Positions 25,844 through 35,214 of a stretch of 64,000 nt of DNA are shown in pieces. Made by a program: the position numbers and the translations under genes. The number at the start of each line of letters is the position of its first letter. The first letter of the stretch is position 1. This DNA is from an uncultured Rhodospirillales bacterium (GTDB lineage: Bacteria > Pseudomonadota > Alphaproteobacteria > ATCC43930 > CGMCC-115725). The DNA is taken from NCBI GenBank assembly GCA_903828515.1, contig CAIKMD010000006.1, forward strand, positions 868,001 to 932,000, given 5' to 3'. The notes under the pieces are model-generated. The model made no database searches, was not told the origin of the DNA, and was given only the letters and a program-made list of their open reading frames with translations.

Positions 25844-27028
25844 ATGACGACACGCCGCGATTTTCTGGGTCTCGCCGCCGGTGCTTTCGCGGTCGCGGGT
25901 CTGCCGGGCGCGGTGTTCGCGGCGATGCCGGGCGATCGTCGTCTCGTGGTGGTCCTGTTGCGCGGCGCGATGGACGGTCTCGCCGCTGTGCCGCCGATCG
26001 GCGATGCGCGCTACGCCGAGAAGCGCGGCAAGCTGGCGCTCGATCCGTCGTCCTGCATCGCGCTCGATCACGGCTTCGCGCTCAATCCCGGCTTGAAGGT
26101 GTTGCTGCCTTATTATCAGAAAGGCGAATTGCTGATCGTGCCGGCCACCGGCAACGGCTATCGCTCGCGTTCGCATTTCGACGCACAGGATCTGATGGAA
26201 TGCGGTCTTGTATCCAAGACGCGCGAAACCGACGGTTGGCTCAACCGCGTTCTGGCGCTGGTACAAAAAGGCGATAAACGTCAAGGACTTGCGGTCGGCG
26301 GCGCGGTGCCTCTGTTGTTGCGCGGCGCCGTGCCGGTAGCGAGCTGGGAGCCCGAAACGGCCCGCGCCGACGATTCCGACTTTCTGCTCGGGGTTGTCTT
26401 TCTTTATCAGCAAGACAAATTATTCGGACCCGCGATCGAGCAGGGCCTGAAGACCAAAACATTTTCAAACCAGGTGCTCGGCGACGATCAACCCAAGGAT
26501 CGTGGCGGCTTTGGTCCGAAAGCCTTCGCGCCGCTCGCCGCTGCTGCCGGGAAGCTGATCGCCGCACCGGACGGACCGCGCATTGCCGCGCTCGACATGT
26601 ATGGCTGGGACACGCATGTCGCGCAGGGCACCGAGGCCGGGCGGCTTTACGAAAATCTCAGCGGCCTCGCCGATGGCTTGGACGCGATGGCGCAGGCGCT
26701 CGGCCCCGCGTGGAAGGACACGGTCGTCGTCGCGGTGACCGAGTTCGGCCGCACCGTCGCGGTCAACGGTACCGGTGGAACCGATCACGGCACGGCCTCG
26801 ATGATGTTCGTGATGGGCGGCGCGGTGAAAGGTGGACATGTGCAGGGCGATTGGCCCGGCCTCGACCGGCTCGAGGACGATCGCGACCTGCGTGTCGCCA
26901 CGGACTCGCGCAGCATCATCAAAGGGGTGTTGCGCGATCATCTTGGCATCGACGCGAATGCGCTTGCCGCCAAGGTCTTTCCCGATGTGCCCGGCCTCGC
27001 GCCGGCCGACAGGTTGATCCGAACCTAG
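25844..27028 (+). CDS. DUF1501 family protein, Tat-exported
   Basis: From the ATG at 25844 the 394-residue protein has a clear twin-arginine signal (TTRRDFLGLAAGAFAV). The alkaline-phosphatase-like DUF1501 signatures are RLVVVLLRGAMDGL, GNGYRSRSHFDAQDLME, DMYGWDTHVAQG and VAVTEFGRTVAVNGTGGTDHG. It probably folds in the cytoplasm and is exported with a bound metal. It is cotranscribed with DUF1800 and overlaps the convergent ZIP gene by 4 bases. Confidence 0.9.
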   Translation: MTTRRDFLGLAAGAFAVAGLPGAVFAAMPGDRRLVVVLLRGAMDGLAAVPPIGDARYAEKRGKLALDPSSCIALDHGFALNPGLKVLLPYYQKGELLIVPATGNGYRSRSHFDAQDLMECGLVSKTRETDGWLNRVLALVQKGDKRQGLAVGGAVPLLLRGAVPVASWEPETARADDSDFLLGVVFLYQQDKLFGPAIEQGLKTKTFSNQVLGDDQPKDRGGFGPKAFAPLAAAAGKLIAAPDGPRIAALDMYGWDTHVAQGTEAGRLYENLSGLADGLDAMAQALGPAWKDTVVVAVTEFGRTVAVNGTGGTDHGTASMMFVMGGAVKGGHVQGDWPGLDRLEDDRDLRVATDSRSIIKGVLRDHLGIDANALAAKVFPDVPGLAPADRLIRT

Positions 27029-27750
27029 GCCGTCAGTCGCGCCACGACATAGAGCGTGACGATCCCAAGCAACGTCATCGCGGTCGTCCACCGCGTCGGA
27101 TGATCGTGATAGCTCTCGGGCAGGAGATCGCTCGCCGAGATATAGACGAAGAACCCCGCGAAGAGTGCGAGGCACAGGCCGAGCACATAAGGCGGAAAAT
27201 CCAGTAGCAGCGTCGAGGCGGCGCCGAGCACCGGTGCGGCGGCATCGATCAGCAGCCACCGCGTAGCGGAGCGCGCGCCGCCCTTGCGGCCGAGCACAAT
27301 ACCGACCGTGTTCACGCCGTCGGAGAAATCGTGCACGAGAATGGCGGCGGACACCACAATGCCGACCGGCGCCGATACCTTGAACGCCAGTCCGATCGCG
27401 AACCCGTCGAGGAAACTGTGAACCGAGAGGCTACCGGCGCCGAGCTTGCCGCCATGAAGCGGGCCGGGCGCGTGTTCTTCGTGATCGTGATCGTGCCGAT
27501 GCGGCGCGATCGTCCGATCGAGAATCATGTAGATGACGAAGCCCAAGGCGACGACCGTCAGTACCTCGTCGAAGCGGAACGTCGGCGTGGCGAGGCTGAC
27601 GGCCTCGGGGATGAGATCGAAGAACGCGACACCCAGCACCGCGCCGGCGCTGAACCCCAAAATCAGATGAAGGCGGTCGCGCAGATGCAACGCCAGCATG
27701 CCGCCGAGGAGCGTCATGAAGAACGCACCGATGCTTACCGCAATCGCCAT
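27025..27750 (-). CDS. ZIP-family metal transporter
   Basis: The 241-residue membrane protein has the metal-binding helices IV (HSFLDGFAIGLAF) and V (HDFSDGVNTVGIVL) of ZIP transporters. Between helices III and IV is a histidine-rich cytoplasmic loop (APHRHDHDHEEHAPG). It should import zinc or another divalent metal across the inner membrane. No Zur-like operator was recognised upstream. It sits 45 bases after the pyruvate kinase stop on the same strand. Confidence 0.9.
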   Translation of the reverse strand: MAIAVSIGAFFMTLLGGMLALHLRDRLHLILGFSAGAVLGVAFFDLIPEAVSLATPTFRFDEVLTVVALGFVIYMILDRTIAPHRHDHDHEEHAPGPLHGGKLGAGSLSVHSFLDGFAIGLAFKVSAPVGIVVSAAILVHDFSDGVNTVGIVLGRKGGARSATRWLLIDAAAPVLGAASTLLLDFPPYVLGLCLALFAGFFVYISASDLLPESYHDHPTRWTTAMTLLGIVTLYVVARLTA

Positions 27751-27795
27751 AAACCGACTTCCTTGGATGTAACCGCTAAAGACCGGGACCGTTCG

Positions 27796-29211
27796 TTACT
27801 CGATCCAGGCGATGCGCAGCACGTTGGTGGCGCCGGGCGTGCCGAAGGGAACGCCTGCCGTGACGACCACGCGCTGGCCTTTTTCGGCAAAGCCTTCCCG
27901 GCGCGCGGCGCGGGTCGCGTGCTGCACCATCTCGTTGAAGTTACGAACGTCATGGGTATGGACGCAGTGGAGTCCCCAGGTCAGCGCAAGCCGCTGCGCG
28001 GTGCGCTGGTTGGAGGTCATCGCGATGATCGGCACATCGGGCCGTTCGCGTGCCATGCGCAACGCGGTCGCCCCTGAAGTGGTGTAGGACATGATCGCTG
28101 CCGCGCCGATCGTATGGGCCACCTGGCGGGCGGCGACGCTGATCGCATCGGATGGGCTGTGATCGGACGAGCCCGAGGCGGCGAGCAGTCCCGGAAAATA
28201 GATCGGATCCGCTTGCACCCGGCGAATGATCCGGTCCATCATGGTGACCGCCTCGACCGGATAGGCGCCGGCCGCGGTCTCGGCCGAGAGCATCACGGCA
28301 TCGGCGCCTTCATAGACGGCGGTCGCGACATCCGAGGCCTCGGCGCGCGTCGGCACCGGATTGCGTACCATCGATTCAAGCATCTGCGTCGCGACGACGA
28401 CGGGCTTTCCGGCCTGACGGCAGGCCAGGATGATCTCGCGCTGAACCGGCGGCACGTCCTCGGGCGGCATCTCGACGCCCAGATCGCCGCGCGCGACCAT
28501 CGCGGCCTCGCTTAGTTCGATGATTTCGTGAAGCCGCTTGATCGCCGAGGGCTTCTCGAGCTTGACCATCACGCCGGCGCGACCCGCAATGAGCTTGCGC
28601 GCTTCAGCCACGTCTTCCGGCCGCTGCACGAAGCTCAAGGCGATCCAGTCGACATTCATGTTGAGGGCGAAAGCGAGGTCCGAGCGGTCCTTGGTCGTCA
28701 GCGGACTGACCGGAAGGACGGCATTTGGTACGTTGACGCCCTTGCGGTCGGATAGATCGCCGCCGGCCATGATCTTGGTGACGGCGTAATCTTTGCCGCA
28801 GCTATCGACGACGAGGCGGATATTGCCGTCGTCCAATAGAAGTTCGGTACCGGGTTCCAGCGCGGCGAAGACTTCGGGATGCGGCAGCGGCGCGCGCTTG
28901 GCGTCGCCCGGCGTCGCGTCGAGATCGAGACGGAAATTATTGCCCGCAACGAGCTTGACCTTTTTTTCGGCGAAGGTGCCGACGCGCAGCTTCGGCCCCT
29001 GCATATCGGCGAGGACACCAATCGGGCGCCCGACGGTCTTTTCGAGCGCGCGGATCGTGTCGCAGACCACCTTGTGGTCTTCCTGTTTGCCATGGCTGAA
29101 GTTGAGCCGGAAGACGTCGACCCCGGCGCGAAACAGCGCTTCGAGCTTATCGGGCGTATTGCTGGCTGGACCGACCGTGGCGACGATCTTGGCACTGCGT
29201 TGGCGTCGCAT
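27796..29211 (-). CDS. pyk: Pyruvate kinase
   Basis: The 471-residue enzyme has KIVATVGPAS at the N-terminus, the substrate lysine segment VMVKLEKPSAIK, MVARGDLGVEMP and the ATQMLESM element. A C-terminal domain ends GTPGATNVLRIAW. It converts phosphoenolpyruvate and ADP to pyruvate and ATP. The start codon follows the stop of the glycerate kinase gene with no gap (TAAATG), so the two are one operon and serve the same lower-glycolytic flow. Confidence 0.95.
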   Translation of the reverse strand: MRRQRSAKIVATVGPASNTPDKLEALFRAGVDVFRLNFSHGKQEDHKVVCDTIRALEKTVGRPIGVLADMQGPKLRVGTFAEKKVKLVAGNNFRLDLDATPGDAKRAPLPHPEVFAALEPGTELLLDDGNIRLVVDSCGKDYAVTKIMAGGDLSDRKGVNVPNAVLPVSPLTTKDRSDLAFALNMNVDWIALSFVQRPEDVAEARKLIAGRAGVMVKLEKPSAIKRLHEIIELSEAAMVARGDLGVEMPPEDVPPVQREIILACRQAGKPVVVATQMLESMVRNPVPTRAEASDVATAVYEGADAVMLSAETAAGAYPVEAVTMMDRIIRRVQADPIYFPGLLAASGSSDHSPSDAISVAARQVAHTIGAAAIMSYTTSGATALRMARERPDVPIIAMTSNQRTAQRLALTWGLHCVHTHDVRNFNEMVQHATRAARREGFAEKGQRVVVTAGVPFGTPGATNVLRIAWIE

Positions 29212-30498
29212 TTATTCCTCTTGCCCCGAACCGAGCACCAGTATTGCACGAAAATCGTTCACGTTGGTGAGGGTCGGTCCGGTTATCAACAGATCGCCCA
29301 GCGCATCGAACGCCGTCCAGGCATCATTGTCGGCCAACCGAGCGCCCGGATCGATCCCTTTTTGCCGGGCGCGTCCGATCGTATCGGGCCCGATCATGGC
29401 GCCGGCGTTATTTTCCGTGCCGTCGATACCATCGGTATCTGCCGCCAACGCGTAAACGCCCTCTTCGCCATTCAGCGCCAGTGCCAATGCCAGGAGGAAC
29501 TCGGCATTGCGTCCCCCCCGGCCCCTGCCGCGCACGGTGACGGTAGTCTCGCCGCCCGACAGTAACACGCAGGGCGGCGGCGTCGAAAAACGTCCTTTCG
29601 CCGCCTGACGCGCAAGGGCCGCCTGGATCAGAGCTACTTCGCGTGCTTCGCCTTCGATCGCGTCGCCGAGAATGACCGGCGTGACACCGGCCTTCGTCGC
29701 TTCGGCGGCGGCCGCTTCGAGCGCCATGCGCGGCGTCGCGATCAGCGTATAACGCGACCTTTCAAGGCGTGAATCACCCGGCTTGGGGGTTTCGTCGGTC
29801 GCGGTATGGAGGCGCCGGGCCACGCCGCGCGGCGGATCGATGCCGTATTTGGTGAGAACGCGCCTTGCATCCGCGAACGTTGTCGGATCGGGCACGGTCG
29901 GTCCGGAGCCGATGACCGCCGGATCGTCGCCCGGCACGTCGGAGACGGCGAAGGTTACGATTCGTGCTGGTGCCGCCGCTGCCGCGAGCCGGCCGCCCTT
30001 GATCGCCGAAAGATGCTTGCGGACGGCATTGATCTCGGAAATCGTGGCGCCGCATCGCAGCAATTCGCGTGTGATCGCCTGTTTCTCGCCCAACGTCACG
30101 TTCGGCGCCGGGAGGGCAAGCAGCGCCGAGGCCCCGCCCGATATCAGGGCAATGACTAGATCGTCCGTTGTCAGGCCTTGCACAAGGTCGAGGATTCGCC
30201 GTGCCGCATGTTCGCCCGCGGTGTCGGGCACCGGATGAGCGGCTTCCACCACTTCGATCCGCTTGCAGGGGAGGGCGTGACCGTAGCGGGTGACGACGAG
30301 GCCCGACAGGTCGCCGCGCCAATGATCCTCGATCGCGCGGGCCATCTTGGCGGCAGCCTTGCCGGCACCGACTACGATGGTGCGGCCGGTCGGCGGCGGG
30401 GGCAGCTCCGGCGGCAGCATTTTAGCCGGATCAGCCGCGGCCAGCGCCGCATTCAGCAGGTGACGTAAAAACTCAGCCGGTTCGCCCGAAAAACCCAC
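29212..30498 (-). CDS. Glycerate 2-kinase (GK-II / MOFRL family)
   Basis: The protein has the GK-II layout: GRTIVVGAGKAAAKMA, ALISGGASALLALP, INAVRKHLSAIKGGRLA, and the MOFRL-domain end with LLSGGETTVTVRGRGRGGRN and ALAADTDGIDG. It phosphorylates glycerate to 2-phosphoglycerate. Relatives are named GckA or TtuD. The start is uncertain; GTG at 30498 gives 428 residues, the usual length, while an upstream frame to 30555 would overlap the divergent gene. Abutment with pyk and the nearby glcDEF genes suit growth on C2 compounds. Confidence 0.87.
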   Translation of the reverse strand: MGFSGEPAEFLRHLLNAALAAADPAKMLPPELPPPPTGRTIVVGAGKAAAKMARAIEDHWRGDLSGLVVTRYGHALPCKRIEVVEAAHPVPDTAGEHAARRILDLVQGLTTDDLVIALISGGASALLALPAPNVTLGEKQAITRELLRCGATISEINAVRKHLSAIKGGRLAAAAAPARIVTFAVSDVPGDDPAVIGSGPTVPDPTTFADARRVLTKYGIDPPRGVARRLHTATDETPKPGDSRLERSRYTLIATPRMALEAAAAEATKAGVTPVILGDAIEGEAREVALIQAALARQAAKGRFSTPPPCVLLSGGETTVTVRGRGRGGRNAEFLLALALALNGEEGVYALAADTDGIDGTENNAGAMIGPDTIGRARQKGIDPGARLADNDAWTAFDALGDLLITGPTLTNVNDFRAILVLGSGQEE

Positions 30499-30577
30499 GA
30501 TCCGCCATCGCCTAGCTGTTGTCCGACAGGATAGGATGGCGATGCGCCACACCACAACCGGTCGTCATATTTTTGCC

Positions 30578-31384
30578 ATGTCTCACGCCGTTCTTCTCGG
30601 TCCCGACGATCCCGCTCCCGTCGAGTTATGCCACGCGAAGGGACGAGAGCGTGTGGTGTTGGTCTGCGATCACGCCAGCCGGGCGGTGCCGCGGGGCCTC
30701 GATAGCCTCGGTCTTGCCGACGATATCATCGCCCAGCATATCGGCTGGGATATCGGCGCGGCCGAGGTCGCGCGGCATCTGGCCAAGTATCTTGATGCGC
30801 CCGCGATCCTGTGCGGCTATTCGCGCCTCGTGATCGATTGCAACCGCGCGCCCGACAATCCCGGCTCCATTCCGCCGGTCAGCGACGGAATCGCAATCCC
30901 CGGTAATGCGAGTGTGAGCGAGGCCGAGCGTCTGGCGCGCCGCGCCGCGATCTTCGAGCCCTATCACGCGGCGATCGCGGCACAGGTCGCGGCGCTGACG
31001 ACGAAGGACGTGGTGCCGGTTGTGATCGCGATCCATTCCTTCACACCCGAGATGAACGGATTCAAGCGCCCTTGGCATGTCGGCGTTTTGTGGGATCGCG
31101 ATGGGCGGATTGCGCAACCGCTTCTCGGGGCGCTGCAAAACGAGGCGGGCGTCGTGGTCGGCGACAACGAGCCTTATTCGGCGCGCGAGCCCGAGGGGTA
31201 TACGCCGGAGCATCACGCCGCGTCGCGCGGCTTGCCGCATGTCGCGATCGAATTGCGTCAGGATCTGTTGTTGCAGGAAATCGGCTGCGTCGAATGGGCG
31301 CAGCGCCTGGCGCGCTGTCTCGAGCCCATCCTCGAAAAACCCTCGCTTTACGCGGCCATTGCGTCGCTCGCATCCCCTTCTTAA
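30578..31384 (+). CDS. N-formylglutamate amidohydrolase-like protein, second copy
   Basis: From the ATG at 30578 the 268-residue protein has VVLVCDHASRAVP, SRLVIDCNR, IHSFTPEMNG and ELRQDLL, which are FGase-fold metal and substrate segments. It differs from the 1431-2318 copy and is closer to the form that precedes DUF1244 and GapR genes in alphaproteobacteria. Its true substrate is unknown. DUF1244 follows after 28 bases. Confidence 0.83.
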   Translation: MSHAVLLGPDDPAPVELCHAKGRERVVLVCDHASRAVPRGLDSLGLADDIIAQHIGWDIGAAEVARHLAKYLDAPAILCGYSRLVIDCNRAPDNPGSIPPVSDGIAIPGNASVSEAERLARRAAIFEPYHAAIAAQVAALTTKDVVPVVIAIHSFTPEMNGFKRPWHVGVLWDRDGRIAQPLLGALQNEAGVVVGDNEPYSAREPEGYTPEHHAASRGLPHVAIELRQDLLLQEIGCVEWAQRLARCLEPILEKPSLYAAIASLASPS

Positions 31385-31412
31385 ATAAGCCTCAGCCCGA
31401 GGAGCAGACATC

Positions 31413-31700
31413 ATGGCGACGACATTCGACGAGAACACCACCACCGAGCTCGAGGCCGCTGCATTCCGCAAACTGGTGGCGCATTTACGCGAGCGCACCG
31501 ACGTGCAGAACATCGATCTGATGAATCTGGCGGGGTTCTGCCGCAACTGCCTGTCGCGCTGGTATCGCGAAGGTGCGGCGGAAAAAGGCATCACCTTGCC
31601 GGATCCTGAGGCGCGCGAGATCGTCTACGGCATGCCGTACGACGAGTGGCGCAAAAAATATCAGACCGAAGCGCCGAAACCTGTGGATCATAAACACTAG
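31413..31700 (+). CDS. DUF1244 family protein
   Basis: The 95-residue protein has the signature RTDVQNIDLMNLAGFCRNC followed by LSRWYREGAAEKG and YGMPYDEWRKKYQ. The two cysteines of CRNC could bind a metal. DUF1244 is a small conserved alphaproteobacterial and gammaproteobacterial family of unknown function, usually placed between an amidohydrolase and GapR, as here. GAGGAG precedes the ATG. Confidence 0.9.
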   Translation: MATTFDENTTTELEAAAFRKLVAHLRERTDVQNIDLMNLAGFCRNCLSRWYREGAAEKGITLPDPEAREIVYGMPYDEWRKKYQTEAPKPVDHKH

Positions 31701-31782
31701 CGCGCCGTCCGCGTCTTGCGCGCCTTCGGACCCTCCGATAGGGTCGACGCGCCATCGACGAAAAAAATTAGAGGAGGGGTTC

Positions 31783-32049
31783 ATGGCGAAGGCCGGCGGC
31801 ATTGCGGCAGATCACTTGAAGTCCTTCATCGAGCGCATCGAGCGGCTGGAAGAAGAAAAGAAGGCGCTCGGCGACGACATCCGCGACGTCTATTCCGAGG
31901 CCAAGGCGACCGGCTTCGACGTCAAGGTGATGCGTCAGATCGTCAAGATCCGCAAAATGGACAAGGACGATCTGGACGAGCAGGAAGCCTTGCTCGAAAC
32001 CTACATGCTCGCGCTCGGCATGCGCGGCGGGCGCGCGGCGGCGGAGTAG
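31783..32049 (+). CDS. gapR: GapR nucleoid-associated protein (DUF2312)
   Basis: The 88-residue protein contains LKSFIERIERLEEEKKALGDD, which should form a long dimerising helix, and EAKATGFDVKVMRQIVKIRK. Both are diagnostic of DUF2312/GapR. In Caulobacter GapR clamps around overtwisted DNA ahead of the replication fork and is essential. GAGGAGGGG lies 4 bases before the chosen ATG at 31783. The gene order amidohydrolase-DUF1244-gapR supports the call. Confidence 0.92.
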   Translation: MAKAGGIAADHLKSFIERIERLEEEKKALGDDIRDVYSEAKATGFDVKVMRQIVKIRKMDKDDLDEQEALLETYMLALGMRGGRAAAE

Positions 32050-32068
32050 TCCGCGCGGGTTCGCGCCG

Positions 32069-32242
32069 CTAATCGATCTTCTTGTCGTCGAGCGACTTCT
32101 CGGCCTTCGCGGCATCGGCGCGGGTCACCGTGGTTTCGTCTTTGGTCCGGCCGAAGCGGACGCGGTTTCCCGCCGCTTCCTTGGCGCGCGCGGCGCGTTC
32201 CTTGCTTTTGCGGAACTTGTTGAGATTAATGATCTCGGCCAT
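32069..32242 (-). CDS. DUF4169 family small protein
   Basis: A 57-residue frame starts MAEIINLNKFRKSKERAAR and continues with EAAGNRVRFGRTKDE. It ends in a charged helix with KAEKSLDDKK. This is the DUF4169 pattern, a small basic alphaproteobacterial protein of unknown role that usually accompanies fumC and a ribbon-helix-helix gene. Here those genes are 3 kb away, beyond an inserted reductase gene and an ion-channel gene. It converges on gapR with 19 bases between stops. Confidence 0.82.
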   Translation of the reverse strand: MAEIINLNKFRKSKERAARAKEAAGNRVRFGRTKDETTVTRADAAKAEKSLDDKKID

Positions 32243-32359
32243 GAGGAATCGATTCTAACAGAATTTCTTGCACACGGCCGGATTGTTTGTAACCCTGAAG
32301 CAGTGAAAACGGCCGGACGAAAAATCGTCCCGGTGAAAAGTCTGCGAGGGAGGAACAAC

Positions 32360-34138
32360 ATGGCAATCGACAGGCGTCGTGTGCTTTTCGGCGGCGGCAG
32401 TGTGGCGGCGGCTCTGGCGGCCGGCGCGGTGGCCGCGCCCCAAACCGAGGCGGCCCCGGCACCCCATCTTCCCACGAAATGGGATCGCACCGCCGATGTG
32501 GTGGTGGTCGGATCCGGTGCCTCGGGATTTCCGGCATCGATCGCCGCGCGTGAGTCTGGATCGTCGGTGATCCTGGTCGAGGCGCAGCCGCACACCGGCG
32601 GCCACGGCACCTGCAGCGGCGGCAACGTGCCCTTGGGTGGCGGCACTAGCTTTCAGAAAAAATACGGGATCGTTGACTCGCCCGACCTCGTCTTCCGCGA
32701 CCTGACTGACTGGTCGGTGGTCGAGCCTAACGGCTTCCCCGATTACCGATATAACGACCGCGAGGTCATCCGGGCCTTTGCCGATCACAGCCCGATTGTG
32801 TTCGAATGGCTGATCGCGCATGGCGTCGTCTTCGTCGATCAGAAACCCGATACGCTGGGCGGTGGGTCGGTCGGCAATTCGGTGCCGCGCGAGAATCACG
32901 CCGCGGTTATGGACTGGCCGATGGTGCAGACCGGCGGACAAGCCGATCCTTCGGTGCGCAAGACGATGTCGTCAGGCAACGGCCTCATCCGTCCGCTCGA
33001 AGCGGCGGCGGCGAAAGCCAGCGTGCAGGTTCTGGTCGAGCACAAGATGACCGGGCTTTACCGCGAGCATCCGGATTCCGGTCGCATCATCGGCATCGCG
33101 GTCGACAATGACGGCAAGAAGGTGAACATCCGCGCGAAGAAGGCCGTCATCCTCGCGACTGGCGGCTCGAGCACCAACGTCAATTTCCGCCGCATGTTCG
33201 ATCCGCGTGTCACCGAGGAATATTGCGGGATCGCCGGACAGCCCTGGTCGAACCAGGACGCGAGCGGCGAACTCGCGGCGATGGCGGTCGGTGCTTCGCT
33301 CTGGGGCGCTTACAACCAGACCGGCGAGTTCGGCTCGGGCCTCACGAAGCCTGGTCAGATCGGGACCCAGTATGGTTACGTCAATCTCAAGTGGATGCCC
33401 GGCAGCAAGGTCTTCGACAAGGCGCGCGCCTCGGGCTTGACGGTGCGCGATTGGCAGAACGTTGCCCTCGTCAACATGCTTGGCCAGCGCTTCTACGACG
33501 AGACGGCGCGGCAATTCACGTCGAACAATTATGGCAACGTCGATCCCTATACCTATGGCAGTTACCTGAACGCCAAGAACATCAAGTACGATCCGAACAA
33601 CTGGATCAATGCTGCGATGCAGGGGATCGGCGACGGCGTGAATGGTGGCGGCCCGATCTGGGCGATCTTCGACGCCGATGCGGCTGCGCGCGAGAAATGG
33701 GACCCGAAGCCGCCCAATCTCGATTTCGCCGGCGGCTTCGCGTTCCAAGCCGACACACTGGCCGATCTCGCCAAAAAGATCGTAATGAAATATCAGCGCC
33801 TGCCGATGCCGCCGCAGGCTTTGGAAGAAACCGTCGCGCGCTATAATGGCTTCGTCGATTCCGGCAAGGACGAGGATTTCGGCAAACCCAAACCGCTCTA
33901 CAAGATTGCCAAGGCCCCTTTCTTCGCCGCGTGGTCGACGCCGGTGATCCACGACACGCGCGTCGGCCTGCGCATCAACGGCAAGGGCCAGGTGATCGAC
34001 ATGAACGGCACGGTGATCGCGGGGCTTTACTCCTGCGGCGAGACCGCCGGCGGCTTCAGCCAGCACGGCCTGGCGCGCGCGACGTGTCAGGGGTACATCG
34101 CAGGTATGAGCGCGGCGGGGGAAAAGCTCGGCGCGTAG
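32360..34138 (+). CDS. FAD-dependent fumarate reductase/ketosteroid dehydrogenase-like flavoprotein
   Basis: From the ATG at 32360 (GGAGG upstream) the 592-residue protein starts with a Tat signal (DRRRVLFGGGSVAAALAAG). It has the FAD motif VVVVGSGASGFPASIAA and the C-terminal GLYSCGETAGGFSQHGLAR segment of the fumarate-reductase/KstD flavoprotein group. It lacks heme-binding CxxCH motifs, so electrons must come from another carrier. The substrate could be an unsaturated acid or ketone. It is likely periplasmic. Confidence 0.83.
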   Translation: MAIDRRRVLFGGGSVAAALAAGAVAAPQTEAAPAPHLPTKWDRTADVVVVGSGASGFPASIAARESGSSVILVEAQPHTGGHGTCSGGNVPLGGGTSFQKKYGIVDSPDLVFRDLTDWSVVEPNGFPDYRYNDREVIRAFADHSPIVFEWLIAHGVVFVDQKPDTLGGGSVGNSVPRENHAAVMDWPMVQTGGQADPSVRKTMSSGNGLIRPLEAAAAKASVQVLVEHKMTGLYREHPDSGRIIGIAVDNDGKKVNIRAKKAVILATGGSSTNVNFRRMFDPRVTEEYCGIAGQPWSNQDASGELAAMAVGASLWGAYNQTGEFGSGLTKPGQIGTQYGYVNLKWMPGSKVFDKARASGLTVRDWQNVALVNMLGQRFYDETARQFTSNNYGNVDPYTYGSYLNAKNIKYDPNNWINAAMQGIGDGVNGGGPIWAIFDADAAAREKWDPKPPNLDFAGGFAFQADTLADLAKKIVMKYQRLPMPPQALEETVARYNGFVDSGKDEDFGKPKPLYKIAKAPFFAAWSTPVIHDTRVGLRINGKGQVIDMNGTVIAGLYSCGETAGGFSQHGLARATCQGYIAGMSAAGEKLGA

Positions 34139-34228
34139 TCGCGCGTTCGATCGTCGAAATCACGGCGAGCGACGCTGTTGGGCACCGGCTCGTCGGCAAG
34201 CTATCGTCCGTCCTGAAAGGATCGAACG

Positions 34229-35197
34229 ATGGCGAATGATGAGCAACTCGCGGTGCTTCGACAGGGCGCGGCGGTCTGGAACCCATGGGTTGAAGGAGCC
34301 CGCCGTGTCGATTTGTCGTTTCGGGCGGATCTCCTTCAGGCGGAACTCGGCGGGATGGATTTGACCGGCGTGGATTTTCGCACGGCGAATCTGCTGATGG
34401 CGAATTTGAGCGGCGCGAACCTCATGGAGGCAAAGCTCGTAGGGGCGAATCTCCTCCTGGCGAATCTGCGCCAGGCCAATCTCATCGACGCCGATCTCAC
34501 TCAAGCTGACCTCACCGACGCAGACCTGAGCTTGGCGCATCTCGATGGGGCCGACCTTCGAGGGGCGCAGCTCAATGTCGCGAATCTCGGTGCCGCAATC
34601 CTGTCGCGGGCAAATCTCCGCGACGCCGATCTGATGGAAGCCGATCTGAGTGGTGCGAACCTTGGTGGCACGGACATTAGCGGCGCGAAATTTATCGGGG
34701 CGAATTTCACCGATGCGAACGTCGCCGGAATCAAATGGGACGGAGCCCGGATGCACGGTCGGTATCGGGCTATTCGGGGTATCGATTCGTGCTACGGCGG
34801 CCCGTTGTTCAAGCGTGCGGCGGCCGACCAGGCGTTTATCGACGCCGTGGAAGATCATTGGAAAGACACATGGCGGATCTGGCTGTTCCGGGCGTGGGGC
34901 TTGTTGGACTATGGACGGAGCATGTCGCGGGTCGCGGCTTTTGGCTTCGCGATCATGTGCTGTTATGGGATGATCTATTCGACGTGGAAGGGCCTGCTCA
35001 ATTATACGGGCAGTGCGAATACTTGGTTCACGTCGTTTTATTTCTCGATCGAGACGTTCACCACCCTTGGGTTTGGCGATGTCAAGCCGACGGGTATCGT
35101 CGGCGAATTGCTCGCCAGCTCCGAGGTGATCATCGGTTACATCACGCTCGGTCTTTTGCTCGCGGTGCTGGCGGAAAAAATCGCGCGGCGCGCGTAG
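34229..35197 (+). CDS. Pentapeptide-repeat protein fused to a two-helix ion channel
   Basis: The 322-residue protein has about 27 A(D/N)LxX-type pentapeptide repeats from residue 30 to 165, which form a right-handed beta helix. After a linker come two membrane helices near 234-252 and 292-312. Between them are a pore helix and the filter TTLGFGD (278-284), typical of potassium or related channels (Ion_trans_2). The soluble helix probably faces the cytoplasm and may gate the pore. It stands alone on the plus strand before RHH-fumC. Confidence 0.88.
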   Translation: MANDEQLAVLRQGAAVWNPWVEGARRVDLSFRADLLQAELGGMDLTGVDFRTANLLMANLSGANLMEAKLVGANLLLANLRQANLIDADLTQADLTDADLSLAHLDGADLRGAQLNVANLGAAILSRANLRDADLMEADLSGANLGGTDISGAKFIGANFTDANVAGIKWDGARMHGRYRAIRGIDSCYGGPLFKRAAADQAFIDAVEDHWKDTWRIWLFRAWGLLDYGRSMSRVAAFGFAIMCCYGMIYSTWKGLLNYTGSANTWFTSFYFSIETFTTLGFGDVKPTGIVGELLASSEVIIGYITLGLLLAVLAEKIARRA

Positions 35198-35214
35198 AGG
35201 GCATCGAGCCGTCT

